In this document: in pieces, positions 1 to 7,348 of the stretch
Position numbering within the stretch: the first letter of the stretch is position 1
How the letters are laid out: every line of letters begins with the position of its first letter
DNA from: Methylobacterium sp. J-068
Lineage (GTDB): Bacteria > Pseudomonadota > Alphaproteobacteria > Rhizobiales > Beijerinckiaceae
Reading direction: 5' to 3'
Assembly: GCF_022829445.1 (NCBI RefSeq)
Contig: NZ_JAKSXY010000106.1
Coordinates: forward strand, 1-64,000
Length of the DNA: 64,000 nucleotides
The notes under the pieces: model-generated
Told to the model about the DNA's origin: nothing
Seen by the model: only the letters and a program-made list of their open reading frames with translations
Database searches by the model: none
Position numbers and translations under genes: made by a program

Positions 1-378
1 AGCCATTGGTACGTCGGCAACGGCGTCTCCAAGCCGCTCTTCGAGCGCCTGCTAGCGCTGTTCGCCCGCGAGGCCGGTGCAGGCCCACAGCGCACGATCA
101 TCCTGATGCTCGACGGAGCCGGATGGCACACCGAACACGGACTGCGCCTGCCAGACGGTCGGCGGCTCGTCTACCTTCCCCCCTACACCCCCGAGCTCCA
201 GCCCGCAGAATACCTCTGGCCGCTCGTCGACGAACCCATCGGCAACCAGCACTTCGACCGGTTGACCGAGCTCCAAGACCGCATCGAGCAACGCTGCCGC
301 GACCTCGAAGCCCAACCAGACATCCTGCGCGCCAACACACTCTTCCATTGGTGGCCACAGCCTGCCAGACCGAACTAA
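1..378 (+). pseudogene. IS630-family transposase, C-terminal fragment
   Basis: The frame is open from the first base of the window, so the gene begins to the left. The visible 125 residues are the C-terminal half of an IS630-type DDE transposase. They contain DGAGWH, around the second catalytic Asp, and LPPYTPELQPAE, around the final catalytic Glu. The N-terminal helix-turn-helix and first Asp lie outside the window. The frame stops at 378, right where an IS3-type sequence begins. Whether the left part is intact cannot be told from here. Confidence 0.8.
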
Positions 379-690
379 TCAACCGGAAACGGTATGAAGC
401 CTTCCAGCGTTTGATGGCCGAACACGGCGTGACCTGCTCGATGAGCCGGTCGGGCAACGTTTGGGACAACGCGGCGATGGAGAGCTTCTTCTCGTCGCTG
501 AAGACCGAGCGCACGGCTCGGCGGACCTACCGGACGCGGAATGAAGCCCGTGCCGACGTGTTCGACTACATCGAACGCTTCTACAACCCGGCGCGGCGGC
601 ACTCGACCCTGGGCTATCTCAGCCCTGTCGAGTTCGAAAAACCGAGCCCAATTAGCTTAGGACGGTGTCCACCAAACCGGCAGCAGGCCA
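378..690 (+). pseudogene. IS3-family transposase OrfB, C-terminal fragment
   Basis: In a different frame from the IS630 piece, translation gives the end of an IS3-type OrfB integrase core: SMSRSGNVWDNAAMESFF (the region of the last catalytic Glu), then a YIERFYNPARRHSTLGYLSP tail. Only about 90 residues remain, so the first two catalytic Asp residues and OrfA are missing. The frame runs on without a stop beyond the usual end. The bases near 660-695 (tgtccaccaaaccggcagca) resemble an IS3 terminal repeat, which would mark the element's right edge. The 5' boundary near 378 is approximate. Roughly 695-833 is filler I cannot assign. Confidence 0.8.
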
Positions 691-833
691 CTCGCCTCGC
701 AGCGGACGTTCCGCAGCCGACCCTTGCCGGTCATGCGGACAGCCGTCGTTGTTTCTCGAAAGCAGCCATTTGTCGGTCGTCCGGCAGCTTCGGCTTGTGG
801 TCGGGGGTTTGCAATCGGCTGCAATCCGCTAGG

Positions 834-1067
834 TGTTTGATCCCAGGCTTTGATGGTGCAGACTTTTCACGAGAGTGGAAGGAAGCGCTATGGGCCAGGT
901 TCACCATGCAAGCGCCACGACGACAGCGGCAGCCCGTCGAACGATACAGCATAGTCAAGAGAGCCTGAAGGCGCTGGCCAAGCGCTACGGGATCAATCCG
1001 AAGACCGTGGCGAAGTGGAAGAAGCGGACTTCAACGGCCGACCGCCGAACTGGTCCACAGCAGCCGG
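834..1067 (+). pseudogene. IS481-family element, left end with truncated transposase
   Basis: The start codon at 890 opens a frame beginning MGQVHHASATTT, then HSQESLKALAKRYGINPKTVAKWKKRTS. This is the N-terminal helix-turn-helix of IS481-type transposases. A likely terminal repeat begins at 834 (tgtttgatcccagg) about 55 bases upstream, as expected for this family. Similarity ends near 1067, before any of the DDE core, so the gene is broken. The break abuts the integrase remnant on the other strand, suggesting that insertion and later deletion of this element removed the 3' part of the integrase. Confidence 0.75.
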
Positions 1068-1394
1068 TTTTAGCGTCTCAGCACGCCCCTCACACAATGA
1101 GTGCCGTTTAATCAGTCGCAGCTTGTGAAGCTCACAGTCGGCGCCCCGTTTCGTCGGTGTGACCTCCCGTCCATAGCGATCCAGAAGATCGCCCAATGTC
1201 CGTTCATCCGACGCTTGATGGACACCGGTCAAACCGCCCTGGACGATGTGCCGACCATCATCGACGGCGTGCTCCATCATCGTCGCCCATCGCCGGGCTT
1301 CATCCTTGGTAGGGAAAGAACGGGAAATCGGAGCGTGACCAAAGCGCCGAATCTGCACTTGCCACGAACTGCCACGCTTCCGCATCGTCGCCAT
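1052..1394 (-). pseudogene. Tyrosine integrase, N-terminal remnant
   Basis: About 115 residues starting MATMRKRGSSWQVQIRR match the arm-binding N-terminus of phage-type integrases; GDLLDRYGREVTPTKRGA and RHSLCEGRAETLKP are the start of the core-binding domain. All catalytic residues (R, HxxR, Y) are missing because the frame runs into the IS481 fragment near 1052. The start codon lies 102 bp from the left attachment repeat. The intact integrase at the other end of the element has exactly the same 102-bp spacing from its own repeat. I infer a relic of a second element inserted at the same tRNA gene. Confidence 0.8.
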
Positions 1395-1495
1395 GAGAAA
1401 CCTGCCACTGTGACCGAGTGTGACAGATCAGGCAGATACTAGCTTATCGACGCCTACAGCCGACTACCATAAAGCCGAACAGTTACAGCAGCTTA

Positions 1496-1513
1496 GTGGC
1501 GGAGAGGGGGGGA
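1496..1513. repeat. Left attachment site (copy of tRNA-Ser 3' end)
   Basis: The 18 bases gtggcggagaggggggga are identical, in the same orientation, to 30935-30952, which form the CCA end and acceptor stem of tRNA-Ser(CGA). Beyond base 18 the two copies still look alike (gaccgtacccc here, gattcgaacccc in the tRNA T-arm), consistent with a decayed longer identity block. This is the usual footprint of integration into a tRNA 3' end. Confidence 0.8.
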
Positions 1514-1575
1514 CCGTACCCCGGCTCGCGCTTTCCCTAGGGAAACGGTGTTCGCGGCGCCCGTTTTCAGGTTTC

Positions 1576-1587
1576 GTGTGTACCACC
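1576..1587. promoter_or_regulatory. Candidate integrase arm-type site, left end
   Basis: The word GTGTGTACCACC occurs here once, and twice at the other end (30846-30857 and 30859-30870). All copies are just inside the attachment repeats and in the same orientation. Short repeats of this sort near both ends are typical of arm-type binding sites of tyrosine integrases. Function is inferred from position only. Confidence 0.5.
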
Positions 1588-1862
1588 GCCGTGTGCCGCC
1601 TTCCAACTCGAAATTCGGGCGATTCGGCGGTAATGGAGCGTTGGTGAGGGCGGTCTGAGCGACAGCGGGACCGGCGAGATCCGGCGCTGGGAAGCGGGTT
1701 CTGGCCGCACCTTCGTCGAACCGGTTGTCCCGGGTGAAGGACGCGGGATCTCGGAGGAAACCACCGCGCCGCGACGAGCTTGTGAAGGGCCATCGATCCC
1801 GGCGGCGCACCCATCGCGGGTCGTGGCCGGACGGCCTTCAGTCGGCCGTTCACGATCAAGAG

Positions 1863-1894
1863 CACCAGCATAACAGCAAACTGTCATGCTGGTG
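1863..1894. promoter_or_regulatory. Operator-like dyad 1
   Basis: Arms CACCAGCATAACAG and CTGTCATGCTGGTG are separated by CAAA and pair at 13 of 14 positions. The inner core, (T/A)ACAG-N4-CTGTCA, matches the second dyad at 1954-1969. The centres are 83 bp apart, close to eight helical turns. Confidence 0.55.
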
Positions 1895-1953
1895 GGTCAT
1901 CACTGTCCACCAAGGCCGGATCGATAGGCTCATATTTTAACATTGAGCTGGCA

Positions 1954-1969
1954 TGACAGCTTGCTGTCA
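1954..1969. promoter_or_regulatory. Operator-like dyad 2 before the RHH gene
   Basis: A perfect dyad TGACAGC-TT-GCTGTCA ends 20 bp before the GTG start of the ribbon-helix-helix gene. It shares its core with the dyad at 1863-1894. An AT-rich stretch (catattttaacat, about 1930-1942) lies between them and could hold the -10 box. Autoregulation by the downstream protein is the simplest reading, as is common for this fold. Confidence 0.55.
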
Positions 1970-1989
1970 GCAATGCCGGACATGCCGCG

Positions 1990-2556
1990 GTGCCTCCACC
2001 AAAAAGACCCTCTGGCGATACCCTTGACCCGGGCAAGTCGAAGGTGATGCTCTACGTCCCGCCCGCCCTGCACAGGGCGATCAAGCAGGCCGGCCTGGAC
2101 GAAGGTCGATCCGCCAGCGCCATCTACTCGGAGGCAGCACGCGCGTGGCTCGAACTGCGAGGCGTATCGGTTGAGACCGCTTCTGAGGCCGCCGCTTCGG
2201 ATCCCAGCCCCTCACCGGTGACACTCTCCGACCTGATCGAGACGATCGAACGCCAGGGGCGCCGGATCGAGGTAGCCTTGGCAACGGTGGAGGCGCCCGG
2301 CCGCGAAAGGCGAGAGAGCAGCCAAGCGCCGGGGGGGACGAAAGCCGCGGAAGCGATGGGGGTCGTGCTTGGGATCCTGAACGCGGCCGGCGCAGGCGGG
2401 GTCACCGGACCGGATCTTACGAGCGCGGCTCAAAAGGCCGGGGTCAGATCGGGGGCGGCGGAACAAGCGAAGACCGTTCTACGCAGTGCGGGTGTGGTAC
2501 GCTGTGAGAACAGGCGATGGTACGTCGGTGGCCCAGAACGGACCGGTGAAACGTGA
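1990..2556 (+). CDS. Ribbon-helix-helix regulator with C-terminal winged-helix-like region
   Basis: The 188-residue protein starts at GTG; an ATG at 2047 is an alternative and would begin just at the conserved part. Residues about 18-55 (KVMLYVPPALHRAI, then SASAIYSEAARAWLE) look like a ribbon-helix-helix DNA-binding unit. The middle is low in complexity. Residues about 122-182 (GVVLGILNAAG, TGPDLTSAA, AKTVLRSAGVVRCENRRWYV) resemble a winged helix. Two matching operator dyads lie directly upstream, so it probably represses its own promoter and perhaps other element genes. It is the first gene inside the left end. The target set is unknown. Confidence 0.65.
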   Translation: MPPPKRPSGDTLDPGKSKVMLYVPPALHRAIKQAGLDEGRSASAIYSEAARAWLELRGVSVETASEAAASDPSPSPVTLSDLIETIERQGRRIEVALATVEAPGRERRESSQAPGGTKAAEAMGVVLGILNAAGAGGVTGPDLTSAAQKAGVRSGAAEQAKTVLRSAGVVRCENRRWYVGGPERTGET

Positions 2557-2766
2557 CGTCTGCGAAGCCAAAACGGTCGAAAATCGTCCCGACGGTTTCC
2601 CGAAGGTTAGGCCAGATACAAACGGATCGGGCCGTTTCAAGCTCGATCGAAAAGCATGGAAACCGTTCGTTCTCTAGGGGGATGAACCAGTGAGTTTCTA
2701 ACCAGACAACCCGTAACGCGTAGGGCCGAAACCCTGGGCCCGGGGGTTTCCCGACGGTTCCCCCAG

Positions 2767-4308
2767 CTACGGGCGCTGTTCAAGACGCGTCCTCAACGCC
2801 CGGATGGCATGATCCTCGGAGACCGTTAGGTACTGCGGCTTGTTCCGGATGAAGTCTGCCAGTTCGACGGTGACGACGTCGAACAGCTTGGCGAGCAGGT
2901 CGTCGCCTATGGCCCTGAGTTCGCTCAGGTCCTCAAGCAAACCTGGTGTCTCGCCGTGGGCGAGCTTGTTCCGCCCCTCGACGTAGAGCCTATCCACCGC
3001 AGCGGAAACGCTGAGCGATCCGGCGGGTGTCGGTTGACCCTTGGGATCGAGCGCGGCCTTCGCGAATTCGCCCATCTCCTTGGCCGAGCCGCCTGCTCCC
3101 GACAGGCCATCGACCGCGCAGCCGTAATCGACGACTGCCATGAAGTCGGACGCCTCGCGGCGGGCTTCGCCGAACCAATAGAGGGCGTTCATCCAGCGCT
3201 CCACGAGGTGAGGCGCGGAGCCCGTCTGGCGTCCGGTCATGTATGCCGAGAAAATCTCGCCGGCGTCATCGAGAAAGGGTTGCTCGGCAGCCATCTTAGC
3301 CCTGAGAGCGCCTGGCCTAGCACCTAAGCCTGGCATCCGAATGCTCCATCCGTTGAGGAAGCGGCCATCAGGCGTACTTGCGAGCCGCTCTTCCGAATAG
3401 AGGTGCTGGCGGCCCATGCGCGTGAACCTGCGCGCGGCTTCGACGGGGAAACGCGACCCCACCGCGTCGATCGCCAGGCCGATGATCACCGAAGCCTTGC
3501 GGTGCGATTGATCGAGTTCGTGGCCACTCACCCTCAAGGTGGCCACCCATGTAAAATTGCGCAGGGTTTTCAGTATGCTCCAAGCATCGCGCAGATCCCG
3601 GGGGGCGCCCACGGCCAGCGCCCGTTGCCGCAGGTCTTCGTAGGTGACCGTCCGATCCTCGACCTCTTGGATGTGGCCGAGCTGGATCGGGTTGATGACG
3701 AAGCGGGTGAGCCACGCCGCCCTCGGCAAGAATGCGACCGGACCGACCGTAAACTCCGCAACGCCCTGATCCAGGTCGAACAGGTGACAAGGGATGTGCC
3801 GATCCACATCGCCCCGCGCGCTGTTTGCCAAGGCGTCGAGATTGGTCTGGAAGTCCTTGGCGATGGCGGCGTAGAACCGGTCGCCGGGCGGATCCTCGGT
3901 CGGATCGAGATGGGAGCGACTATTAGCGATCGCGTCTCCGATCGCGGTGAACGACAAGCGGTTGAACTTCTCGCGCGTGATCGTCTGCCGCAAGTCCGGG
4001 CGCGCTTTCCAGACCTGTTCGGTCAAAACGTGCGCGGCGTCGACGCCGGCCTGAGTGACCCGATATTGTCCGCCCGCGCTTACAGGGATCGCCAAGGGGA
4101 CCAGCGCATTTGGGCTAAGGGCGGACCAGTCGCTAAAACTCAAAGCGCTGGCCTCGATGACGGCCTCGATCACCGTTTGCAGGAGGGCCTCAGGCTTCTC
4201 CGCCGGCGCCGCGGAACCTCCAAGCTTGTTCCCTCTTGCCACGGCCGCTTCCTTTCCCACGAACGCACTCCGTTCGACATAGGTCTGGAACGACGCACGG
4301 TCCACCAC
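2767..4308 (-). CDS. HEPN-domain protein, putative defence effector
   Basis: The protein is roughly 510 residues from a GTG at 4308 or 4305, which has a GAGGGG ribosome site just upstream; the frame stays open to 4503 but that extra stretch is proline-rich and has no better start. The C-terminal third carries VDRLYVEGRNKLAHGE, where RNKLAH is the R-x4-H motif of HEPN ribonucleases and Apea-like proteins. The N-terminal two thirds match nothing I recognise. It lies beside an ImmA protease, an XRE repressor and a ubiquitin-like conjugation operon on a mobile element, so a role in abortive defence is plausible. That role is an inference from motif and neighbours. Confidence 0.6.
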   Translation of the reverse strand: MVDRASFQTYVERSAFVGKEAAVARGNKLGGSAAPAEKPEALLQTVIEAVIEASALSFSDWSALSPNALVPLAIPVSAGGQYRVTQAGVDAAHVLTEQVWKARPDLRQTITREKFNRLSFTAIGDAIANSRSHLDPTEDPPGDRFYAAIAKDFQTNLDALANSARGDVDRHIPCHLFDLDQGVAEFTVGPVAFLPRAAWLTRFVINPIQLGHIQEVEDRTVTYEDLRQRALAVGAPRDLRDAWSILKTLRNFTWVATLRVSGHELDQSHRKASVIIGLAIDAVGSRFPVEAARRFTRMGRQHLYSEERLASTPDGRFLNGWSIRMPGLGARPGALRAKMAAEQPFLDDAGEIFSAYMTGRQTGSAPHLVERWMNALYWFGEARREASDFMAVVDYGCAVDGLSGAGGSAKEMGEFAKAALDPKGQPTPAGSLSVSAAVDRLYVEGRNKLAHGETPGLLEDLSELRAIGDDLLAKLFDVVTVELADFIRNKPQYLTVSEDHAIRALRTRLEQRP

Positions 4309-4765
4309 GGCCCCTCGGGCCCATGATGAGGCAGGCTTTCGGGCATTGTCATTCAGTGAGGCCACCACCCTTCCACATTCATCGCGCGGTGTCGGCGGCG
4401 GCCCGTTTACCGTCCGAACGCTGGCGGATGGCGGCGTCGGATCGGGTGGCTCAGCTGGATCCCGGATGGCCTGCGAACCCGCTTCCGGGCTTGGCAGTTG
4501 CACGGACCATCATGGCGGGCTCGGTGCCCAGCGTTTCGGCGGCGCGTCTGGCGGGGCCCTGAAGGCCGTAGGGCTAGGTCCCGGGGGTCTACCGCAGGTT
4601 CACCGCAGCCCATGGTCGTGATGGCCCAGCCCCCCGTGCCCGGGGTCGTGCACCGCCATCCCGAAGGCATCTTGCCCGATGGCGCGCTGCGACCCTCACG
4701 CGGGCCGTGGCATGCTGTCGGATCGATGTCGGGCAACCCCGTGATCGTACCAGTCCCATCGACCG

Positions 4766-5659
4766 CTACCGGCTCTCGAACGATGCGAACCGATCGAACA
4801 CGTCCGGCTCTGGCTCCTCATCCGTTACACTCCAACGCGGCTTGGCGTCTCCGAAATGAAGAATCGTGATGACCTGATCGAGGGCGGTCGCGTGAACCGT
4901 GAACTCCTCGACCTCCTCCTCGAACCAAACACCGGAGGGGTGCGAGATGCCCGCTCGGCAAGCGTCCGCCATGTCCGGCCGGGCCGCTCCGGAAACGGCG
5001 GGTATCTCGTGCGGGGGCCCGGAAGTCTTGATGAAACGTCCGGACCTGTAGGCCGGATCGCTCGACCTCGCCCAGCAGGCATAGCCGTCCGTCGAGACGA
5101 CCATGAGGGAGCGGCGCTCGGTGTATTCGAGCCACCTCAGCGTCGCCGCGGTCAGCGATACGCCGTATCGCTCGGCCAACGCACCGAGTTCGACGAGGGT
5201 CGGCCGGACCTTCGGATCGACCTGGCGGCGCAGGTCGTGAAGCGGCATGAGGAGCGCCGCCGCGAAGGCATCGGCCTCCTTCTCGATGTCCTTGCCGGCA
5301 CGCCGGCTGACGTCCTCTTCCTTGCAGTGAATGCCGTTCGGTAGCCGGTGGCGGTGGAGGAAGTAGTGCCCAGCCTCATGGGCGACCGTGAACCGGCGCC
5401 GGCCGGCCGAGGCCGTCGAGTTGCTGATGACGAGCCACCCGCGGGGGTCCTCGTGCACAGGCACCAAGGCTCCCTCGAAGCCCTTGAGCGGCTGGCTCAC
5501 GACCTTGAGGACAGGGTCGTCCGGCCAGACGGTCCGCGAATATTCCAGGATCAGTTCCTCGACGTCGACAGGATACCGGTCCTGCCCTTTCGCGAGGTCG
5601 AGCATCTTGGTGAGCTGGTTCGCCCAGCGCAGCGGGCTCTTTTCGAGGGAAGCCGTCAT
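4766..5659 (-). CDS. ImmA/IrrE-type metallopeptidase
   Basis: A 297-residue protein, starting MTASLEKSPL (the frame is open 13 codons further). It has the zinc-protease signature: FTVAHEAGHYFLH (HExxH, residues about 100) and, about 35 residues on, EKEADAFAAALLMP with the third ligand Glu. Such proteins cleave or inactivate partner XRE repressors to switch on mobile-element genes. An XRE gene follows 91 bp upstream on the same strand, the normal partner arrangement. The C-terminal third (about residues 180-297, including VWFEEEVEEFTVHATALDQ) is an extra region without clear family assignment, possibly the signal-sensing part. Confidence 0.85.
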   Translation of the reverse strand: MTASLEKSPLRWANQLTKMLDLAKGQDRYPVDVEELILEYSRTVWPDDPVLKVVSQPLKGFEGALVPVHEDPRGWLVISNSTASAGRRRFTVAHEAGHYFLHRHRLPNGIHCKEEDVSRRAGKDIEKEADAFAAALLMPLHDLRRQVDPKVRPTLVELGALAERYGVSLTAATLRWLEYTERRSLMVVSTDGYACWARSSDPAYRSGRFIKTSGPPHEIPAVSGAARPDMADACRAGISHPSGVWFEEEVEEFTVHATALDQVITILHFGDAKPRWSVTDEEPEPDVFDRFASFESR

Positions 5660-5750
5660 GGTTGCGAACCTGGCCCTTTCTCGAAGACAGGCTCGCATTC
5701 ACTCGGGAGAATAACAACCTGAACGTGCCGCTATCCCGGCGCTGTCGGGC

Positions 5751-6059
5751 TCATTTCCTGAAGGTTTCGGTAATTCGCCGGATCTGGTCCTTCACGTCCG
5801 GATCGAGCCCCCTGAACTTTCGAAAGAACGCCTCGTCCTCCGCCGTCGCCAAGTCGGCCTGGGCATCCATCAGGTAGTCGGAGGTCACGCCAAGGGCCTT
5901 CGCGATCCGGTCGATCTTCTCTGCGGACGGCCGCGGCGGGTTCTTGTTCTCCACCTCCCAGACGTACGACTTGCTGGAGCCGGTCATCTCGGCGAGCTGG
6001 TCGAGGGTCAGCCCCGCCTTCTTGCGCAGGTCCCGGATCTTTTCGCCGAACGTCGCCAC
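5751..6059 (-). CDS. XRE-family repressor
   Basis: A 102-residue protein from a GTG start with a good ribosome site (gagggtgagg) ahead; the frame extends upstream but without regular protein character. Residues about 4-65 form a Cro/C1 helix-turn-helix (KIRDLRKKAGLTLDQLAEMTG, SKSYVWEVENK, then a PSAEKIDRIAKALGV stretch). The tail DEAFFRKFRGLDPDVKDQIRRITETFRK is the linker commonly seen in ImmA-partner repressors. It stands divergent to the MBL/E2-E1-JAB operon, whose start is 146 bp away, so it probably controls both directions, with the ImmA protein relieving repression. Confidence 0.85.
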   Translation of the reverse strand: MATFGEKIRDLRKKAGLTLDQLAEMTGSSKSYVWEVENKNPPRPSAEKIDRIAKALGVTSDYLMDAQADLATAEDEAFFRKFRGLDPDVKDQIRRITETFRK

Positions 6060-6204
6060 CGCCGCACCCTCACCCTCATCCCATCCGCACCGGAGTTCGC
6101 CGTAGGATAACATCCGACACTTGAAAAGCGAACCGTCCCGGTCCAAGTTCGGAGTAGACGTACTTAATGACGCGCTACGACGGCAGCGTCGCCGGAGGTC
6201 CCGA
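6060..6204. promoter_or_regulatory. Divergent promoter region, XRE / MBL operon
   Basis: This 145-bp spacer separates the XRE gene (minus) from the MBL-E2-E1-JAB operon (plus). It contains TTGAAA at 6121-6126 and short inverted words (CGAAC at 6129-6133 and GTTCG at 6147-6151; AAGT and ACTT flanking 6145-6165) that could be repressor half-sites. No start point can be fixed by eye. Confidence 0.4.
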
Positions 6205-7335
6205 ATGACGGCATCCACAGTCCATTACCGCGTCGGCAACGGCGACATGCACCTGGTCGAGATCGAGGGCGGGCGTAAGCTCCTGATCGACATCAACGTA
6301 CGGCAGCCCGGACCCGACGTGCCGGACGTCATCACCCAGTTGCGCAAGCGCCTGAAGCGGGATGCGGAGGACCGCCTCTTCGTGGACGGGTTCCTGCTCA
6401 CCCACCCCGACCAGGACCATTGCCGAGGCTTGAAGGAGCACTTCCACCTCGGGCCGCCGGAGACTTGGTCCAAGGCAGCGGACAAGATCATCATCCGCGA
6501 GATGTGGTCGAGCCCGATCGTTTTCCGCCGGGCGAGCCGGGACCATCAGCTGTGCGACGATGCCAACGCCTGGGCATGCGAAGCGCGGCGTAGGGTTAAG
6601 CGCTTTCGTGAGCGCGGGGTCGGCCCGGACGGCGAGCGCGTCATCATCATGGGCGAGGACGTCGACGGGAAGACCGATGACCTCGGCCCGATCCTTGTGA
6701 AGGCCGACGGGGAGTTCTCCCGCATCTGCGGCGTGACCGGCCGGTTCACGGCACGGCTCATCGCACCGATGCCGGCCTCGGACGACGACGAGGACGAGTT
6801 CCTCAGCAAGAACAACTCCAGCGTCATCATCGGCCTGGCCTTGGAAGCAGACGGCGACCCCGATGCGTCGCGTTTCCTGTTCGGGGGCGATGCGGAAGTC
6901 GGCATCTGGGAAAAGGTCTGGGACCGCAACAAGTCCCGCAAGCATGTCCTCGAATACGATGTGTTGATCGCACCCCACCATTGCAGCTGGCGTTCGCTCT
7001 CCTGGGACAGCTGGTCCGATTACGGAGAAGGCGCCGAGGTGAGCGAGGATGCGCGGTCGGCCCTCGGCCAGGCCCGCTCCGGTGCCGAGATCCTTGCGAG
7101 CAGCAAGCAGATCAAGGACGACGCCGACGATCCGCCGTGCATTCGCGCCAAGCGCGAATACAAGGACATCGTCGCCCCGCAGAATGGCACGTTCGCCTGC
7201 ATCGCCGACCGCTCCGGTACGGACCCCTACGAGATCGAGGTGACATATGCCGGGCACAAGCCGAAGCGCCCGACGGTCGCTGCGACGGTCGCGGTGGCGA
7301 CCGGCATCGGAGCAACGCCCCTCCCGCACGGCTGA
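6205..7335 (+). CDS. Metallo-beta-lactamase-fold protein of a ubiquitin-like operon
   Basis: A 376-residue protein; the ATG is preceded by cggagg. The opening VHYRVGNGDMHLVEIEGGRKLLIDIN and the metal motif THPDQDHCRG (HxDxDH, residues about 68-75) mark an MBL-fold hydrolase of the ComEC/Rec2-like branch. A later APHHCSW supplies further ligands. Residues about 195-250 are acidic (DDDEDE). It is first in a three-gene operon with a fused E2-E1-JAB protein and a membrane protein. MBL-fold proteins are known companions of such fusions in prokaryotic ubiquitin-like operons. Its substrate is unknown; it could process a conjugate or a nucleotide. Confidence 0.85.
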   Translation: MTASTVHYRVGNGDMHLVEIEGGRKLLIDINVRQPGPDVPDVITQLRKRLKRDAEDRLFVDGFLLTHPDQDHCRGLKEHFHLGPPETWSKAADKIIIREMWSSPIVFRRASRDHQLCDDANAWACEARRRVKRFRERGVGPDGERVIIMGEDVDGKTDDLGPILVKADGEFSRICGVTGRFTARLIAPMPASDDDEDEFLSKNNSSVIIGLALEADGDPDASRFLFGGDAEVGIWEKVWDRNKSRKHVLEYDVLIAPHHCSWRSLSWDSWSDYGEGAEVSEDARSALGQARSGAEILASSKQIKDDADDPPCIRAKREYKDIVAPQNGTFACIADRSGTDPYEIEVTYAGHKPKRPTVAATVAVATGIGATPLPHG

Positions 7336-7348
7336 GGCCACCCCGCCG

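Larger units (their letters stand above)
1395..1989. other. Non-coding left end of the element
   Basis: No convincing gene is present; short frames here have no recognisable domains and overlap one another on several frames. The stretch holds the left attachment repeat (1496-1513), one GTGTGTACCACC word (1576-1587) matching the integrase-side repeats, and two inverted-repeat operators (1863-1894 and 1954-1969) ahead of the ribbon-helix-helix gene. Confidence 0.6.

Noticed and set aside
1464-1887. Several overlapping short frames on the minus strand at the left end
   Set aside because: All three frames are open at once, with no ribosome site or domain. The region instead holds attachment and operator sequences.
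2486-2677. 63-residue frame overlapping the end of the RHH gene
   Set aside because: It has no ribosome site and no recognisable content, and lies mostly within the RHH gene in another frame.
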